Shown here one piece after another: positions 50,287 to 60,803 of a DNA stretch of 64,000 nucleotides (positions are counted from its first letter, which is position 1; every line of letters starts with the position of its first letter). The stretch is from Trichostrongylus colubriformis (Eukaryota; Nematoda; Chromadorea; Rhabditida; Trichostrongylidae). The notes below the pieces were generated by a model. The model was not told the DNA's origin. It made no database searches and saw only the letters and a program-made list of their open reading frames with translations. The stretch is from positions 45,777,551 through 45,841,550 of the forward strand of contig OZ022260.1 in assembly GCA_963978905.1 (NCBI GenBank), read 5' to 3'. The position numbers and the translations under genes are program-made.

Positions 50287-51667
50287 TTGGGTTGGGGAAT
50301 AAGTCCCCGCCGTTTTTTTCAACCCCGTTTTTCACATTGTTCCCTCCATCTTTCGACCAAGGCAATATATGTTTTCGATAGAGCTTTTCTTGCTCTACAC
50401 AATGCTACTATCTGTTTTTCGATTTCTTCGACAACCTGATATTTATGAGGTTTGGAAATGAAGTGAGCTGAAGGCAAAAAAGTGACACTTGCGCACCTCA
50501 TCTTTCTCGTCTGCCATCAAAATCAAAAAATGTATGTGCACACGTTTTCGATAAAGCTTTTTCAGCTCTACAAAATGGTACCACTCTTTATTCAAATCGT
50601 TCAAGTTTTTGCTGTTTTTAAGACTTACAAATGCAGTACTAGCAAAAGTGTGCTTTTTCGTTATCTCCTTTTCCTCGCCTACCATCGAGATTGGAGAGGG
50701 TGTGCATATATGCATTCGATAGAGCTCTTTTTGCTCTACAAAACGATGCCTTTCCTCTTTTGTATCCTCTCATATTTTAGCATGTGGGAGTAAGTCTCCA
50801 CGTGTTTTTCAATTCAAAATTGCGTAATGAAAACAAATACTTTTGGCAGATTGTTTTGTATCGTTCGATAGAGCTTTTTTCGCTCTATATGATAGTAATT
50901 ACGGCTTTTGTTCAAACTGATTTTTGACATTTTTTAGATCATTTAAAAGTCGACGAAATCGAGCATTTTTGTCACATGGTGTCGAAAATGCTCGATTTCG
51001 TCGACTTTTAAATGTTCTAAAAAATGTCAAAAATCAGTTTGAACAAAAGCCGTAATTACTATCATGTAGAGCGAAAAAAGCTCTATCGAACGATATAAAA
51101 CAATCTGCCAAAAATATTTGTTTTCATTACGCAATTTTGAATTGAAAAACACGTGGAGACTTACTCCCACATGCTAAAATATGAGAGGATACAAAAGAGG
51201 AAAGGCATCATTTTGTAGAGCAAAAAGAGCTCTATCGAATGCATATATGCACACCCTCTCCAATCTCGATGGTAGGCGAGGAAAAGGAGATAACGAAAAA
51301 GCACACTTTTGCTAGTACTGCATTTGTAAGTCTTAAAAACAGCAAAAACTTGAACGATTTGAATAAAGAGTGGTACCATTCTGTAGAGCTGAAAAAGCTC
51401 TATCGAAAACGTATGCACATACATTTTTTGATTTTGACGGCAGACGAGAAAGATGAGGTGCGCAAGTGCCACTTTTTTGCCTTCAGCTCACTTCATTTCC
51501 AAACCTCATAAATAGCAGGTTGTCGAAGAAATCGAAAAACAGATAGTAGCATTGTGTAGAGCAAGAAAAGCTCCATCGAAAACATATATTGGCTTTGTCG
51601 AAAGATGGAGGGAACAATGTGAAAAACGGGGTTGAAAAAAACGGCGGGGACTTATTCCCCAACCCAA
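50287..51667. mobile_element. 1.38-kb near-perfect palindromic element
   Basis: The left arm (50287-50971) and right arm (50983-51667) are inverted copies of 685 bp each around an 11-base spacer. They differ at only scattered positions. Ends read TTGGGTTGGGGAATAAGTCC and TA flanks both sides (50285-50286 and 51668-51669). The end sequence recalls mariner termini (TTRGGTTGG...AAGT). Each arm holds four mini-hairpins of the form CGATAGAGC-loop-GCTCTAC (left arm at 50376, 50549, 50717, 50866). The mirrored open frames on both strands (about 103 and 90 codons) are a product of symmetry and are not taken as genes. Confidence 0.95.
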
Positions 51668-51831
51668 TATTTTCGCTTAATCTTTGCAGAGGGTCAGTTG
51701 GGGTGCCGATCACGAAAATTTTATCCGTCTTTGACGCTAGCGTCAATTTGACGCAAGTGAATTAAATTGGTGCAGCCATCTAGCTTACCGATTCACATTA
51801 AGCTGTTTTCAGTTGAATTCAGGAGTAATTC

Positions 51832-51953
51832 GAGTCAATGTGGCTCGGTGGGAGGGAGGAGACGTGGCTTTGGCGAGCTCAGACGGCTAGAAAACAGCCC
51901 TCCTCCCAGCTGCAAGAAAGTGCTGCCGGCACGGCACCGAGCCACATTGACCC
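51832..51953. mobile_element. hAT-like MITE (GRGTCAATG ends)
   Basis: A 122-bp element starting GAGTCAATGTGGCTCGGTG and ending CACCGAGCCACATTGACCC. It has a perfect 8-bp duplication AGTAATTC (51824-51831 and 51954-51961). The terminal GRGTCAA is shared with the element at 36931, which suggests the same transposase type. Confidence 0.9.
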
Positions 51954-51961
51954 AGTAATTC

Positions 51962-53425
51962 AGTATGCTGATCATGTGTATAACCTTCATATTCAGCCCA
52001 TCGCCGTTTGGCTCAAAATGGCGCCAGTATTGCCCACTTGTGCTATAGTTGAGCTGCTGTAGCTGAGGAGCGTCGTTTTCCGCTGCTACCACCATCAACC
52101 TGCTCATTCAAGCGTATATTTTCGCCTGAGCATTGGTGGAAAAGGAAGCTTCCCTTCCTTCGTAAGCCTCAGGAAAAATAGCGGAAGCAGTGTGGTGCTT
52201 CTAATAACACTGCTGCGATGGCTCTGAACGATGAAAGCGCCTCAAACGGATGCCATGCTTGTGATCAGCACTCTGAATGTTGTTGATAGGGCATGTTTCA
52301 ATGATTTGGAGAAAACAAGTCGGCGCACCAATTTGGTGCAATTGCACCATGACGCCAATGTCCAAAAGGGATGTCACATTCTTGATCAGCATCCAAATAA
52401 CCCTTCAGACGAAGTCTCAGCGTAAATCATTTTCTGGCCAACTCGCGGTATACGGTATAGCGATAGATGGATAGTGCCAGAAATTCTCACAAAATACAGC
52501 TGAAGCTGTTCAGTCCAAAAAAAAAAAACAAAAGAAAACGACACAACATGAATGTAGCACAGGATAAAGAGCTGTCATAATAGACCGGGAACAAAATCGT
52601 AGTATAGTCCATTTTGGAGTGTTCGATAGGGCGTGGCCTACGGACATGGGTGGGAGTGTATCTAATTCTCTCACACCGCAACACACTCCAACTCTCGCCT
52701 CACACTCTCACTCTCGCCACTCAGGCCGTGCCCTATCAGCGTGTGAAATGGATTGTTAGTAGGTTCACAAAACAATAGCCGCCTAACGTAGCCACAAGCT
52801 CATAATTTACGCTGTATTTAATGATCGACAATAAGCAAGGGTGAACGTAAAAATAACGGTGAGACGCTGATGACACCTTCTGACGGCATAAACAGAAACG
52901 GAGAGTAGATGAGTCACATAAGATAGAGGATGACGAAGCGACAATGTGCAAATGCAAGTGTAAACAGCTATCGGACGAAATCGGATGCTACTCACACTTA
53001 GCTTACTATGTATAAGCACTTTGTGGTATTTGTATTTAACCGTGACAGATCTGTAGCAGCGGAAGTGTCACAGAAAACCGGCGATCTGTCATTACCCAAA
53101 CTAACTCTCACAGGATGGTCCGATATATGAGGAGCATGTTGCCGGGGAAGTTTTGTATGGATTTACAACAATAGCATTCGAGTTAAAGGTTCATTCCACG
53201 ATTACCTTGAGTGGGTTAAAGCGCTGAAATATGAAATATGAGGTGCTGAGACATGTGCAAGCAAAAAAAAAACCCGAATCCGAATGGCAGAATAAGACCT
53301 TCTCGCATCTGGCCTTGTGTGAAGATGGGCTTTCGAATGTGTTCCTCCTGAGGAGCTCTGAGATACCGACAGTTTCCCCAGATCAACGTCTTCTTTACTA
53401 TTGACATCTCTTCCTTACTTATCTT
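51962..53425. other. No gene supported apart from a MITE
   Basis: Contains the short MITE at 52627-52735. Other frames are short and unrecognised. The region is upstream of the candidate exon at 53426. Confidence 0.4.
52627..52735. mobile_element. Short MITE (TAGGGCGTGGC ends), copy 2
   Basis: A 109-bp element with TAGGGCGTGGCCTACGG on the left and GGCCGTGCCCTA on the right. It has the same CTCTCACTCTCGCC interior as 43666-43772. Confidence 0.78.
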
Positions 53426-53581
53426 ATGGCGCAATCGCAAGCCTCTTCAGCCACGTTGTTGCCACCGTTGCCATCGTCATTGCCAACAATCACGTCTGGG
53501 GTGGGCGGACCTGGGCTGCATGGTGTGGTCGCGCTTGATTCTCAGGCTCTTCACCCTTCAGAAACTCTCACTCGTGTCTCG
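53426..53581 (+). CDS. Candidate first exon, unknown protein
   Basis: ATG at 53426 follows a TTTCCCCAG acceptor by 44 bases, and the frame runs 52 codons to a CTCG|GTAAAG donor. The product is Ala/Ser/Leu/Pro-rich (ATLLPPLPSSLPTITSG...) without a recognisable domain. Further exons were not found, because the next 5 kb is repeats. It could be a real gene start or chance. Confidence 0.28.
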
Positions 53582-53695
53582 GTAAAGGTGCAGCTTACGT
53601 GTCGGTGGTGGAACTATCTGACCACGGAGAGAGGCTGCACTCCAATAAACCTGGAATGTGCCTTCAAGTAACCCTGAATTATACTCCACCAGTCG

Positions 53696-53894
53696 GGTTG
53701 GCCGGCTGACGCCGGCCAACCCTCCTGGACTCGGATTGGCCGGCTTCGCCGGCCAATCCTCGTAGGGTGGCTTTGAGGCTGTCTGCTTTGTAGCGGCAGG
53801 GTGGCTTTGAGGCTGTCTGCTTTGTAGCGAGGAGCGACTCTCGGCTCGCCGCTAGCGCGGCGAGCCGACTTTCGCATGCGCGCTTCGCGCGCAT
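53696..53894. repeat. Cluster of four GC-rich perfect hairpins
   Basis: Hairpins: 53696-53721 (stem GGTTGGCCGGC, loop TGAC), 53734-53758 (stem GATTGGCCGGC, loop TTC), 53841-53868 (stem TCGGCTCGCCGC, loop TAGC) and 53876-53894 (stem ATGCGCGC, loop TTC). All stems are perfect, three of them 11-12 bp. Between hairpins 2 and 3 a unit AGGGTGGCTTTGAGGCTGTC... is duplicated in tandem with a 34-bp period (53764 and 53798). Beyond them a GCGC.CATTGCAGCAGG unit is also doubled. No transposase was found. Confidence 0.9.
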
Positions 53895-54056
53895 TGCAGC
53901 AGGAATAGGCCCTGTGTATAGGGAGCGCACATTGCAGCAGGGAACTGATAATATGCGGCTTGTATATATTGTGAGCAAACCTCCAACGATGGCTTTGGTT
54001 GAAACTAAGAGACACCACACTCATCTGTAACCCCTTCCCCACTGAAGGCAAAACCC

Positions 54057-54180
54057 CTTTAAAGAAAGGCAGGATTCGATCCGAAAACAAAAATAGAATT
54101 GAAGCACTTAGTAGTACCAAAGTAAGGAAGATGGATCGAAACGGTCAAAAAATCCAAGAAAGAAGACCCCCTTCCCATCA
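54057..54180. repeat. Left-end fragment of the TTAA-type element
   Basis: Starts TTTAAAG and follows the left 150 bp of 3026-3564 to GACCCCCTTCCCATC, then diverges. It is a truncated copy. Confidence 0.55.
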
Positions 54181-54445
54181 TCCAAGTGTGTAAGGCACAA
54201 TCGCAGAGGGGCGGCCACGCTAAAAGGAGCTGCAGCAGTCGGAGGTGTCTCATCGTGAGCGCTGAGGCGATCCGTAGTAGTTGACTTTTGAGGGTTAAAA
54301 GTTTCGAGAGGACGTGCATGTATCAGTTCTATAAGAAACATCGACCTTAACTGATTGCCGAGAGATACATCTGATAATAACACACCACTCCCTAATGGTA
54401 ACCGAGAACAAACAGTCACTTTGTGAGTATAATACTAATATTGCA

Positions 54446-57279
54446 ATTATGGCCGGGCTGGGCTTAGAACTTATGTACTCTATACACAGGAGGTTGACGT
54501 GTACAGAGTACATAAGTTGGGTGGGTTGACTCCTACCCAATCCTAACCTGCCCGACCTCCACACACCCGTACCTAATTTGCTTCTTGTGTGCTCCCTACA
54601 TTTTGGTCTGTCCCTATCCAGTTCCTACTCGCACGACCTGAGCAGTCCCATTCCTGACCTTCCCGATTTTCGGAACCCATGCGAGGGTTTATAAATTTGA
54701 GTACCCATCGGTTCCGTCGCAGGCCCCGTCCATGGTGGGCGGAGCTAAGCTTAAAACTTATATGCTCCGTACACATGACCCCTACTCAATCCTAACCTGC
54801 CCGACCTCCACAGGCCCGTGCCTTATTTGCTTGTTGTGTGCACCCTTCACTTTGGTCAGTCCCTCCCCAGTCTTAACATGCGCGACTTCAACAGACCCTT
54901 TCCTAACTTGCCCGATTTTCCGCACTTAAGCGAGGACCTAAATTCGTTTATTCATTGATTTCAGCGCAAGCCCAGCTCATGGTGGGCGGAGGTAGGCTTA
55001 GAACTTATGTGATCCATACACTTGTGTTTGCCCCCACGCTATCCTAACTTGTCATACCTCTACAGGCCCGTTCTGCTCCTTGTGTGCTTCCTACAATTTG
55101 GTCAGTCTCTACCCACTCCTTACTCGCACGACCTGAGCAGTCCCATTCCTGACAGTCCCGATTTTCGGAACCCAGGCGAGGACTTAAATTGGAGCACCCA
55201 TCGGTTTCGGCGCAGCCCCCCCCTATGGTGGGGGGAGTTAGGCTTAGAACTTATGTGGTCTGTACACTTGGTCCCTACCCAATACTAAGCCTGCCCGACC
55301 TCCACTGCCCGTGCCTAATTTGCTTGTTGTGTGTTCCCTTTACTTTGATCAGTCCCTCCCCAGTCCTTACATGCGCGACTTCAACAGACTCTTTCCTAAC
55401 TTGCCCGATTTCCAACACCTGAGCGAGGACCTAAATTCGTTTATTCATCGATTTCGGCGCGAGCCCAGCCCATGATGGGCGGAGGTAGGCTTAGAACTTA
55501 TGTGCTCCATACACTTGTGTTTGCCCCTACGCTATCCTAACTTGCCATACCTCTACAGGCCCGTTCTGCTCCTTGTGTGCTCCCTACTATTTGGTCAGTC
55601 TCTACCTACTCCTTACTCGCACGACCTGAGCAGTCCCATTCCTGACCGTCCCGATTTTCGGAACCCAGGCGAGGACTTAAGTTGGAGCACCCATCGGTTT
55701 CGGCGCAGCCCCCCCCCCCTATGGTGGGGGGAGTTAGGCTTAGAACTTATGTGGTCTGTACACTTGGTCCCTACCCAATACTAAGCCTGCCCGACCTCCA
55801 CTGCCCGTGCCTAATTTGCTTGTTGTGTGTTCCCTTTACTTTGATCAGTCCCTCCCCAGTCCTTACATGCGCGACTTCAACAGACTCTTTCCTAACTTGC
55901 CCGATTTCCAACCCCTAAGCGAGGACCTAAATTCGTTTATTCATCGATTTCGGCGCGAGCCCAGCCCATGATGGGCGGAGGTAGGCTTAGAACTTATGTG
56001 CTCCATACACTTGTGTTTGCCCCTACGCTATCCTAACTTGCCATACCTCTACAGGCCCGTTCTGCTCCTTGTGTGCTCCCTACTATTTGGTCAGTCTCTA
56101 CCTACTCCTTACTCGCACGACCTGAGCAGTCCCATTCCTGACCGTCCCGATTTTCGGAACCCAGGCGAGGACTTAAGTTGGAGCACCCATCGGTTTCGGC
56201 GCAGCCCCCCCCCCCCCTATGGTGGGGGGAGTTAGGCTTAGAACTTATGTGGTCTGTACACTTGGTCCCTACCCAATACTAAGCCTGCCCGACCTCCACT
56301 GCCCGTGCCTAATTTGCTTGTTGTGTGTTCCCTTTACTTTGATCAGTCCCTCCCCAGTCCTTACATGCGCGACTTCAACAGACTCTTTCCTAACTTGCCC
56401 GATTTCCAACCCCTAAGCGAGGACCTAAATTCGTTTATTCATCGATTTCGGCGCGAGCCCAGCCCATGATGGGCGGAGGTAGGCTTAGAACTTATGTGCT
56501 CCATACACTTGTGTTTGCCCCTACGCTATCCTAACTTGCCATACCTCTACAGGCCCGTTCTGCTCCTTGTGTGCTCCCTACTATTTGGTCAGTCTCTACC
56601 TACTCCTTACTCGCACGACCTGAGCAGTCCCATTCCTGACCGTCCCGATTTTCGGAACCCAGGCGAGGACTTAAATTGGAGCACCCATCGGTTTCGGCGC
56701 AGCCCCCCCCCCCTATGGTGGGGGGAGTTAGGCTTAGAACTTATGTGGTCTGTACACTTGGTCCCTACCCAATACTAAGCCTGCCCGACCTCCACTGCCC
56801 GTGCCTAATTTGCTTGTTGTGTGTTCCTTTTACTTTGATCAGTCCCTCCCCAGTCCTTACATGCGCGACTTCAACAGACTCTTTCCTAACTTGCCCGATT
56901 TCCAACACCTGAGCGAGGACCTAAATTCGTTTATTCATCGATTTCGGCGCAAGACGCGCCCATGGTGGGCGGAGCTAGGCTTAGTTCTTATATGCTCTGT
57001 ACGCTTAGATCAGCTCCTACCCACTCCTAACTCGCGCGACCCTCCAGGATACAGTTGAGATGAGGCCCTACGGAGTCTTAACTTGCCCGATCCCTACAGG
57101 CCCACTCTTGATTTAGCCGATTTTTTCAACCATTTCTGCGCAAGCCCCGCTCACGGTGGGGAGAGCAAGGCTTAGTTCTTAATGAGCTCCGCACACTTTG
57201 GTCAACCCCTACCCATCCCCAACTTGTCCGACCTCTTCACGTTGCCATTGAGTTGAGAGTAGATTATGCGACAAAAAAC

Positions 57280-57317
<38 letters not shown>

Positions 57318-57590
57318 CAAACTTCTGGTTTTAGCTTGCCTCTCATGTGCTCCGTACATCTTGGCTTACCCCAACCTATCCCTAACTTGCCCGACCTCTA
57401 CAGGTCCATTCCTAGCCTGCCTGATTTTCGGAACCTGAGCGTGGACTTAAATTTGAACACCGGCAGTTTCCGCGCAAGCCCCGCTCACAGTGGGCGGAGC
57501 TAGGCTTAATTCTTATGTGCTCTGTGCGCTTAGGTCAGCACCTACCCAATTCTAACATGCCCGACCTTTCCAGACAGCAGTTCAGTTGAG
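54446..57590. repeat. Dimeric higher-order satellite, about 497-bp period
   Basis: Two related monomers of about 250 bp alternate. One contains the poly-C/TATGGTGGGGGGAG block and TTTGATCAGTCCCTCCCC. The other contains CCCATGATGGGCGGAGGTAG and CACGACCTGAGCAGTCCC. The second monomer starts at 55459, 55955 and 56453, so the dimer period is 496-498 bp. Core dimers (55205-56950) are nearly identical; the flanking monomers (54446-55200 and 56950-57590) are more diverged. The C run varies (8, 11, 13, 11) and can pair with the following GGTGGGGGG. Repeated open frames are a by-product of the array. Confidence 0.93.
57282..57328. repeat. (CA)n microsatellite plus junction motif in the array
   Basis: A (CA)n run of about 29 bp followed by AAA and CACACCAAACTTCTGG (57313-57328). 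It is preceded by ATTATGCG...CGGACA, as at 59175. It interrupts a satellite monomer. Confidence 0.8.
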
Positions 57591-57724
57591 ACATCATAAC
57601 AATGAGATAGGGGTGTATGTGGTGCAGACAGGTTGTAAATGGTTGACGCTGGACTGTGGGAGTGACATGGGTACCCTCGGTGTATCCCTAGGTAATGCCT
57701 CCTTTCCTTACCGGCCCATCACAA

Positions 57725-59177
57725 CACAGCTGCGTCGCCATTCGCCTTTCGAGGCTCCTTATCAGCCCTTATCAGTTGCTATCACTTCCGTTCCCTCACC
57801 ATTAATGTCCCCTTACCACCCCTACATTACCTTGAATATTGAGGATCCCAGCTTTGCTGCGACGCGAGATATGAATTTCCCGCCATTCGCCTTTCGAGGC
57901 TCCTTATCAGCCCTTATCAGTTACTATCACTTCCGTTCCCTCACCATTGATGTCCCCTTACCACCCCTACATTACCTTAAAAATTCAGGATCCCAGCTTT
58001 GCTGCGACGCGAGATATGAATTTCCCGCCATTCGCCTTTCGAGGCTCCTTATCAGCCCTTATCAGTTGCTATCACTTCCGTTCCTTCACCATTAATGTCC
58101 CCTTTCCACCCCTATATTATCTTAAAAATTGAGGATCCCAGCTTTGCTGCGACGCGAGATATGAATTTCCCGCCATTCGCCTTTCGAGGCTCCTTATCAG
58201 CCTTTATCAGTTGCTATCACTTCCGTTCCCTCACCATTGATGTCCCCTTACCACCCCTACATTACCTTAAAAATTCAGGATCCCAGCTTTGCTGCGACGC
58301 GAGATATGAATTTCCCGCCATTCGCCTTCGAGGCTCCTTATCAGCCCTTATCAGTTGCTATCACTTCCGTTCCTTCACCATTAATGTCCCCTTACCACCC
58401 CTACATTACCTTGAAAATTGAGGATCCCAGCTTTGCTGCGACGCGAGATATGAATTTCCCGCCATTCGCCTTTCGAGGCTCCTTATCAGCCCTTATCAGT
58501 TACTATCACTTCCGTTCCCTCACCATTGATGTCCCCTTACCACCCCTACATTACCTTAAAAATTCAGGATCCCAGCTTTGCTGCGACGCGAGATATGAAT
58601 TTCCCGCCATTCGCCTTTCGAGGCTCCTTATCAGCCCTTATCAGTTGCTATCACTTCCGTTCCTTCACCATTAATGTCCCCTTTCCACCCCTATATTATC
58701 TTAAAAATTGAGGATCCCAGCTTTGCTGCGACGCGAGATATGAATTTCCCGCCATTCGCCTTTCGAGGCTCCTTATCAGCCTTTATCAGTTACTATCACT
58801 TCCGTTCCCTCACCATTGATGTCCCCTTTCCACCCCTATATTATCTTAAAAATTCAGGGTCCCAGCTTTGCTGCTACGCGAGATATGAATTTCCCGCCAT
58901 TCGCCTTTCGGGGCTCCTTATCAGCCCTTATCAGTTGCTATCACTTCCGTTCCCTCACCATTGATGTCCCCTTGACACCCCTACATTACCTTAAAAATTC
59001 AGGATCCCAGCTTTGCTGCGACGCGAGATATGAATTTCCCGCCATTCGCCTTTCGAGGCTCCTTATCAGCCCTTATCAGTTGCTATCACTTCCGTTCCCT
59101 CACCATTGATGTCCCCTTAACACCCCTACATTACCTTAAAAATTCAGGATCCCAGCTTTACTGCGACGCGAGATATT
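57725..59177. repeat. 145-bp satellite, about 10 copies
   Basis: The unit contains TTCCCGCCATTCGCCTTTCG, CTTATCAGCCCTTATCAGTT and GGATCCCAGCTTTGCTGCGA. The ATGAATTTCCC landmark falls at 57871, 58016, 58161, 58306, 58450, 58595, 58740, 58885 and 59030, giving a 145-bp period with one 144. 145 is not a multiple of three, so frames change from copy to copy and the open frames are not genes. Two sequence subtypes (TTACCACCCCTACATTACC and TTTCCACCCCTATATTATC) alternate irregularly. Confidence 0.95.
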
Positions 59178-59195
59178 ATGCGGTGAGCGGACAGA

Positions 59196-59198
59196 CAG

Positions 59199-59233
<35 letters not shown>

Positions 59234-59270
59234 AACACACCAAACTTCTGGATTATATATAGGGTATGAT
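59196..59270. repeat. (CA)n plus CACACCAAACTTCTGG junction at the array end
   Basis: The last 145-bp unit breaks at GAGATATTATGCGG and is followed by a (CA)n run, CAGACAAACAAA, CACACCAAACTTCTGG (59236-59251) and TTATATATAGGGTATGAT. The same order occurs at 47837-47905 (inverted) and 57282-57328 (partial). Confidence 0.8.
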
Positions 59271-59813
59271 TTCGACGGCCAATGCCGTTCTTCATCGTTT
59301 ACGCTTCATCTTCTAATGGCTGCGGTAACAGAAAGCGGAAGCCCCCTCCCACTTAGGAAGAAACATCTCAGAAATCTTTCACCCATACTGTTTCTTCTGA
59401 TCAAAGAAAACATTAGTACTTTAATAATGCGCGACATGATCAAGTCAATCAAGTTCCATATTTTACACTCACCATCACCATGCACCCACAGTCACTAGTG
59501 GCAGCCAGTTTCTCCCTGCCTCTAGAGCACCGTTAATTACCCGATCGATCCGCATACTTTTCATCTCAGAGGAGTGGGCGAGATCATGAGCAGAGGGTAG
59601 CGAGGAAGGCATTCCACGAAACCGTCAGGAATTTGGTGCATCAAAGAACATGAACAAGGAAAGACGAAAGTAGACTGTTTGAATAGAGTTTATCAAAGGA
59701 CGTCGCTATCGGCACTAGACAGAAATACCACCGCTGTCAACGAACGGCAGGGCTAGACAATGATATAAAGAGCTCTCTATCGAGTTGAGTGAACTGATAA
59801 GGGAATGACGCGA

Positions 59814-60138
59814 TGTTCTTATCAGCAAAAAGATCACGCAACATTAGAGATGAGTAATGCCTATGCAAAGAACTGAAGACGTCAATCACAAGTGAACAAC
59901 AACGGAAGCTGAGAATTTTACATGTTTTTGAAGTAAATGTTTCCGATTTTTACTATAATTTTAGGATTGATAGCCAAATTGAAAAATTAATTCATCTTAT
60001 TATTTATTATTTTATGCCAGATTGTGTTCAATTCCGTTTTTATGTTCTTATCACCAAAAAGACTTCGCAGTATCAGTTATGAGTAATGTATGAAACGAAT
60101 TTCACGTCAATCACAAGTGAACAAAAACGGAAGCTGAG
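59814..60138. repeat. Pair of about 100-bp direct repeats
   Basis: 59814-59913 and 60043-60138 share TGTTCTTATCA.CAAAAAGA, ATGAGTAATG and GTCAATCACAAGTGAACAA in the same order, offset by about 228 bp. The DNA between is A/T-rich. No coding potential was seen in 59280-60390. Confidence 0.65.
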
Positions 60139-60396
60139 ACTATCGTGGGAGGTGTTATTTCAAGGACATAAACACCCATCCAGTCTGTGGCACGCGCAAA
60201 CATTTGCGATCAACAAAAGACCAGAGTTCCAACCTATCGACCTTGTTTGTTACCATGGCAAAGAGAAGTGAAACGGCGACGGACTTTTGATGAGTACCTT
60301 GTTCCAGTTAACCACCAGTACCTATCGGAGTAACATCTTCTCTGTTGTAGCATAAGTATACCTAATGCACATTGTAATCAAATTATTCACATTTAA

Positions 60397-60799
60397 AGAC
60401 AACGGAAGGGGTAAATTTGGCAATGGGAGGATTATGAAAGTACAGGTGCTCAGCAATATAAGAGTAGAGAAAGAACGTCAGAAAATTGCGAAAAAAAACG
60501 GTCAATAGGAACCCAAAAATCCTATTTTCTCCCTCGCGTTCCTCTGCGTCACTAGCCAGGGTGGACTGCAGACAGACCAGAGGCTGAATCAGCCGGCCGC
60601 GATCGTCTTCCCGCCCCTCGCGGACGACTGGTCCGGACGCAGGACCGCTGGACGACATGCCGTGCCGCGAGGTCGTCATAAGACCCCATGCCGCGTTTTT
60701 TTCAATTTCGCCACATATGACCTCTTCTGAAGTAGAAGGTTTGTTTTCAGAGAGCATGTACTCACAGATCTCAGTTTTACCTTATCCCTACTAGTGCCT
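60397..60799. mobile_element. TTAA-flanked inverted-repeat element
   Basis: A 403-bp element starting AGACAACGGAAGGGGTAA and ending TTATCCCTACTAGTGCCT. TTAA lies on both sides (60393-60396 and 60800-60803). It is related in its ends to 3026 and 4389 and along its length to 187-545. Confidence 0.65.
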
Positions 60800-60803
60800 T
60801 TAA

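Noticed and set aside
50443..51511. Mirrored 90-103 codon open frames on both strands
   Set aside because: They are a consequence of the palindrome; no domain, and both strands encode the same peptides.
55022..56912. Repeated 78-94 codon open frames
   Set aside because: They recur with the satellite period and are not conserved as one frame across monomers.
57586..59269. Overlapping open frames of 60-169 codons
   Set aside because: The 145-bp unit shifts frame each copy; these are satellite shadows.
54446..59270. CRISPR-like repeat arrays
   Set aside because: Units are 145-250 bp with no spacers and the DNA is eukaryotic; these are satellites.
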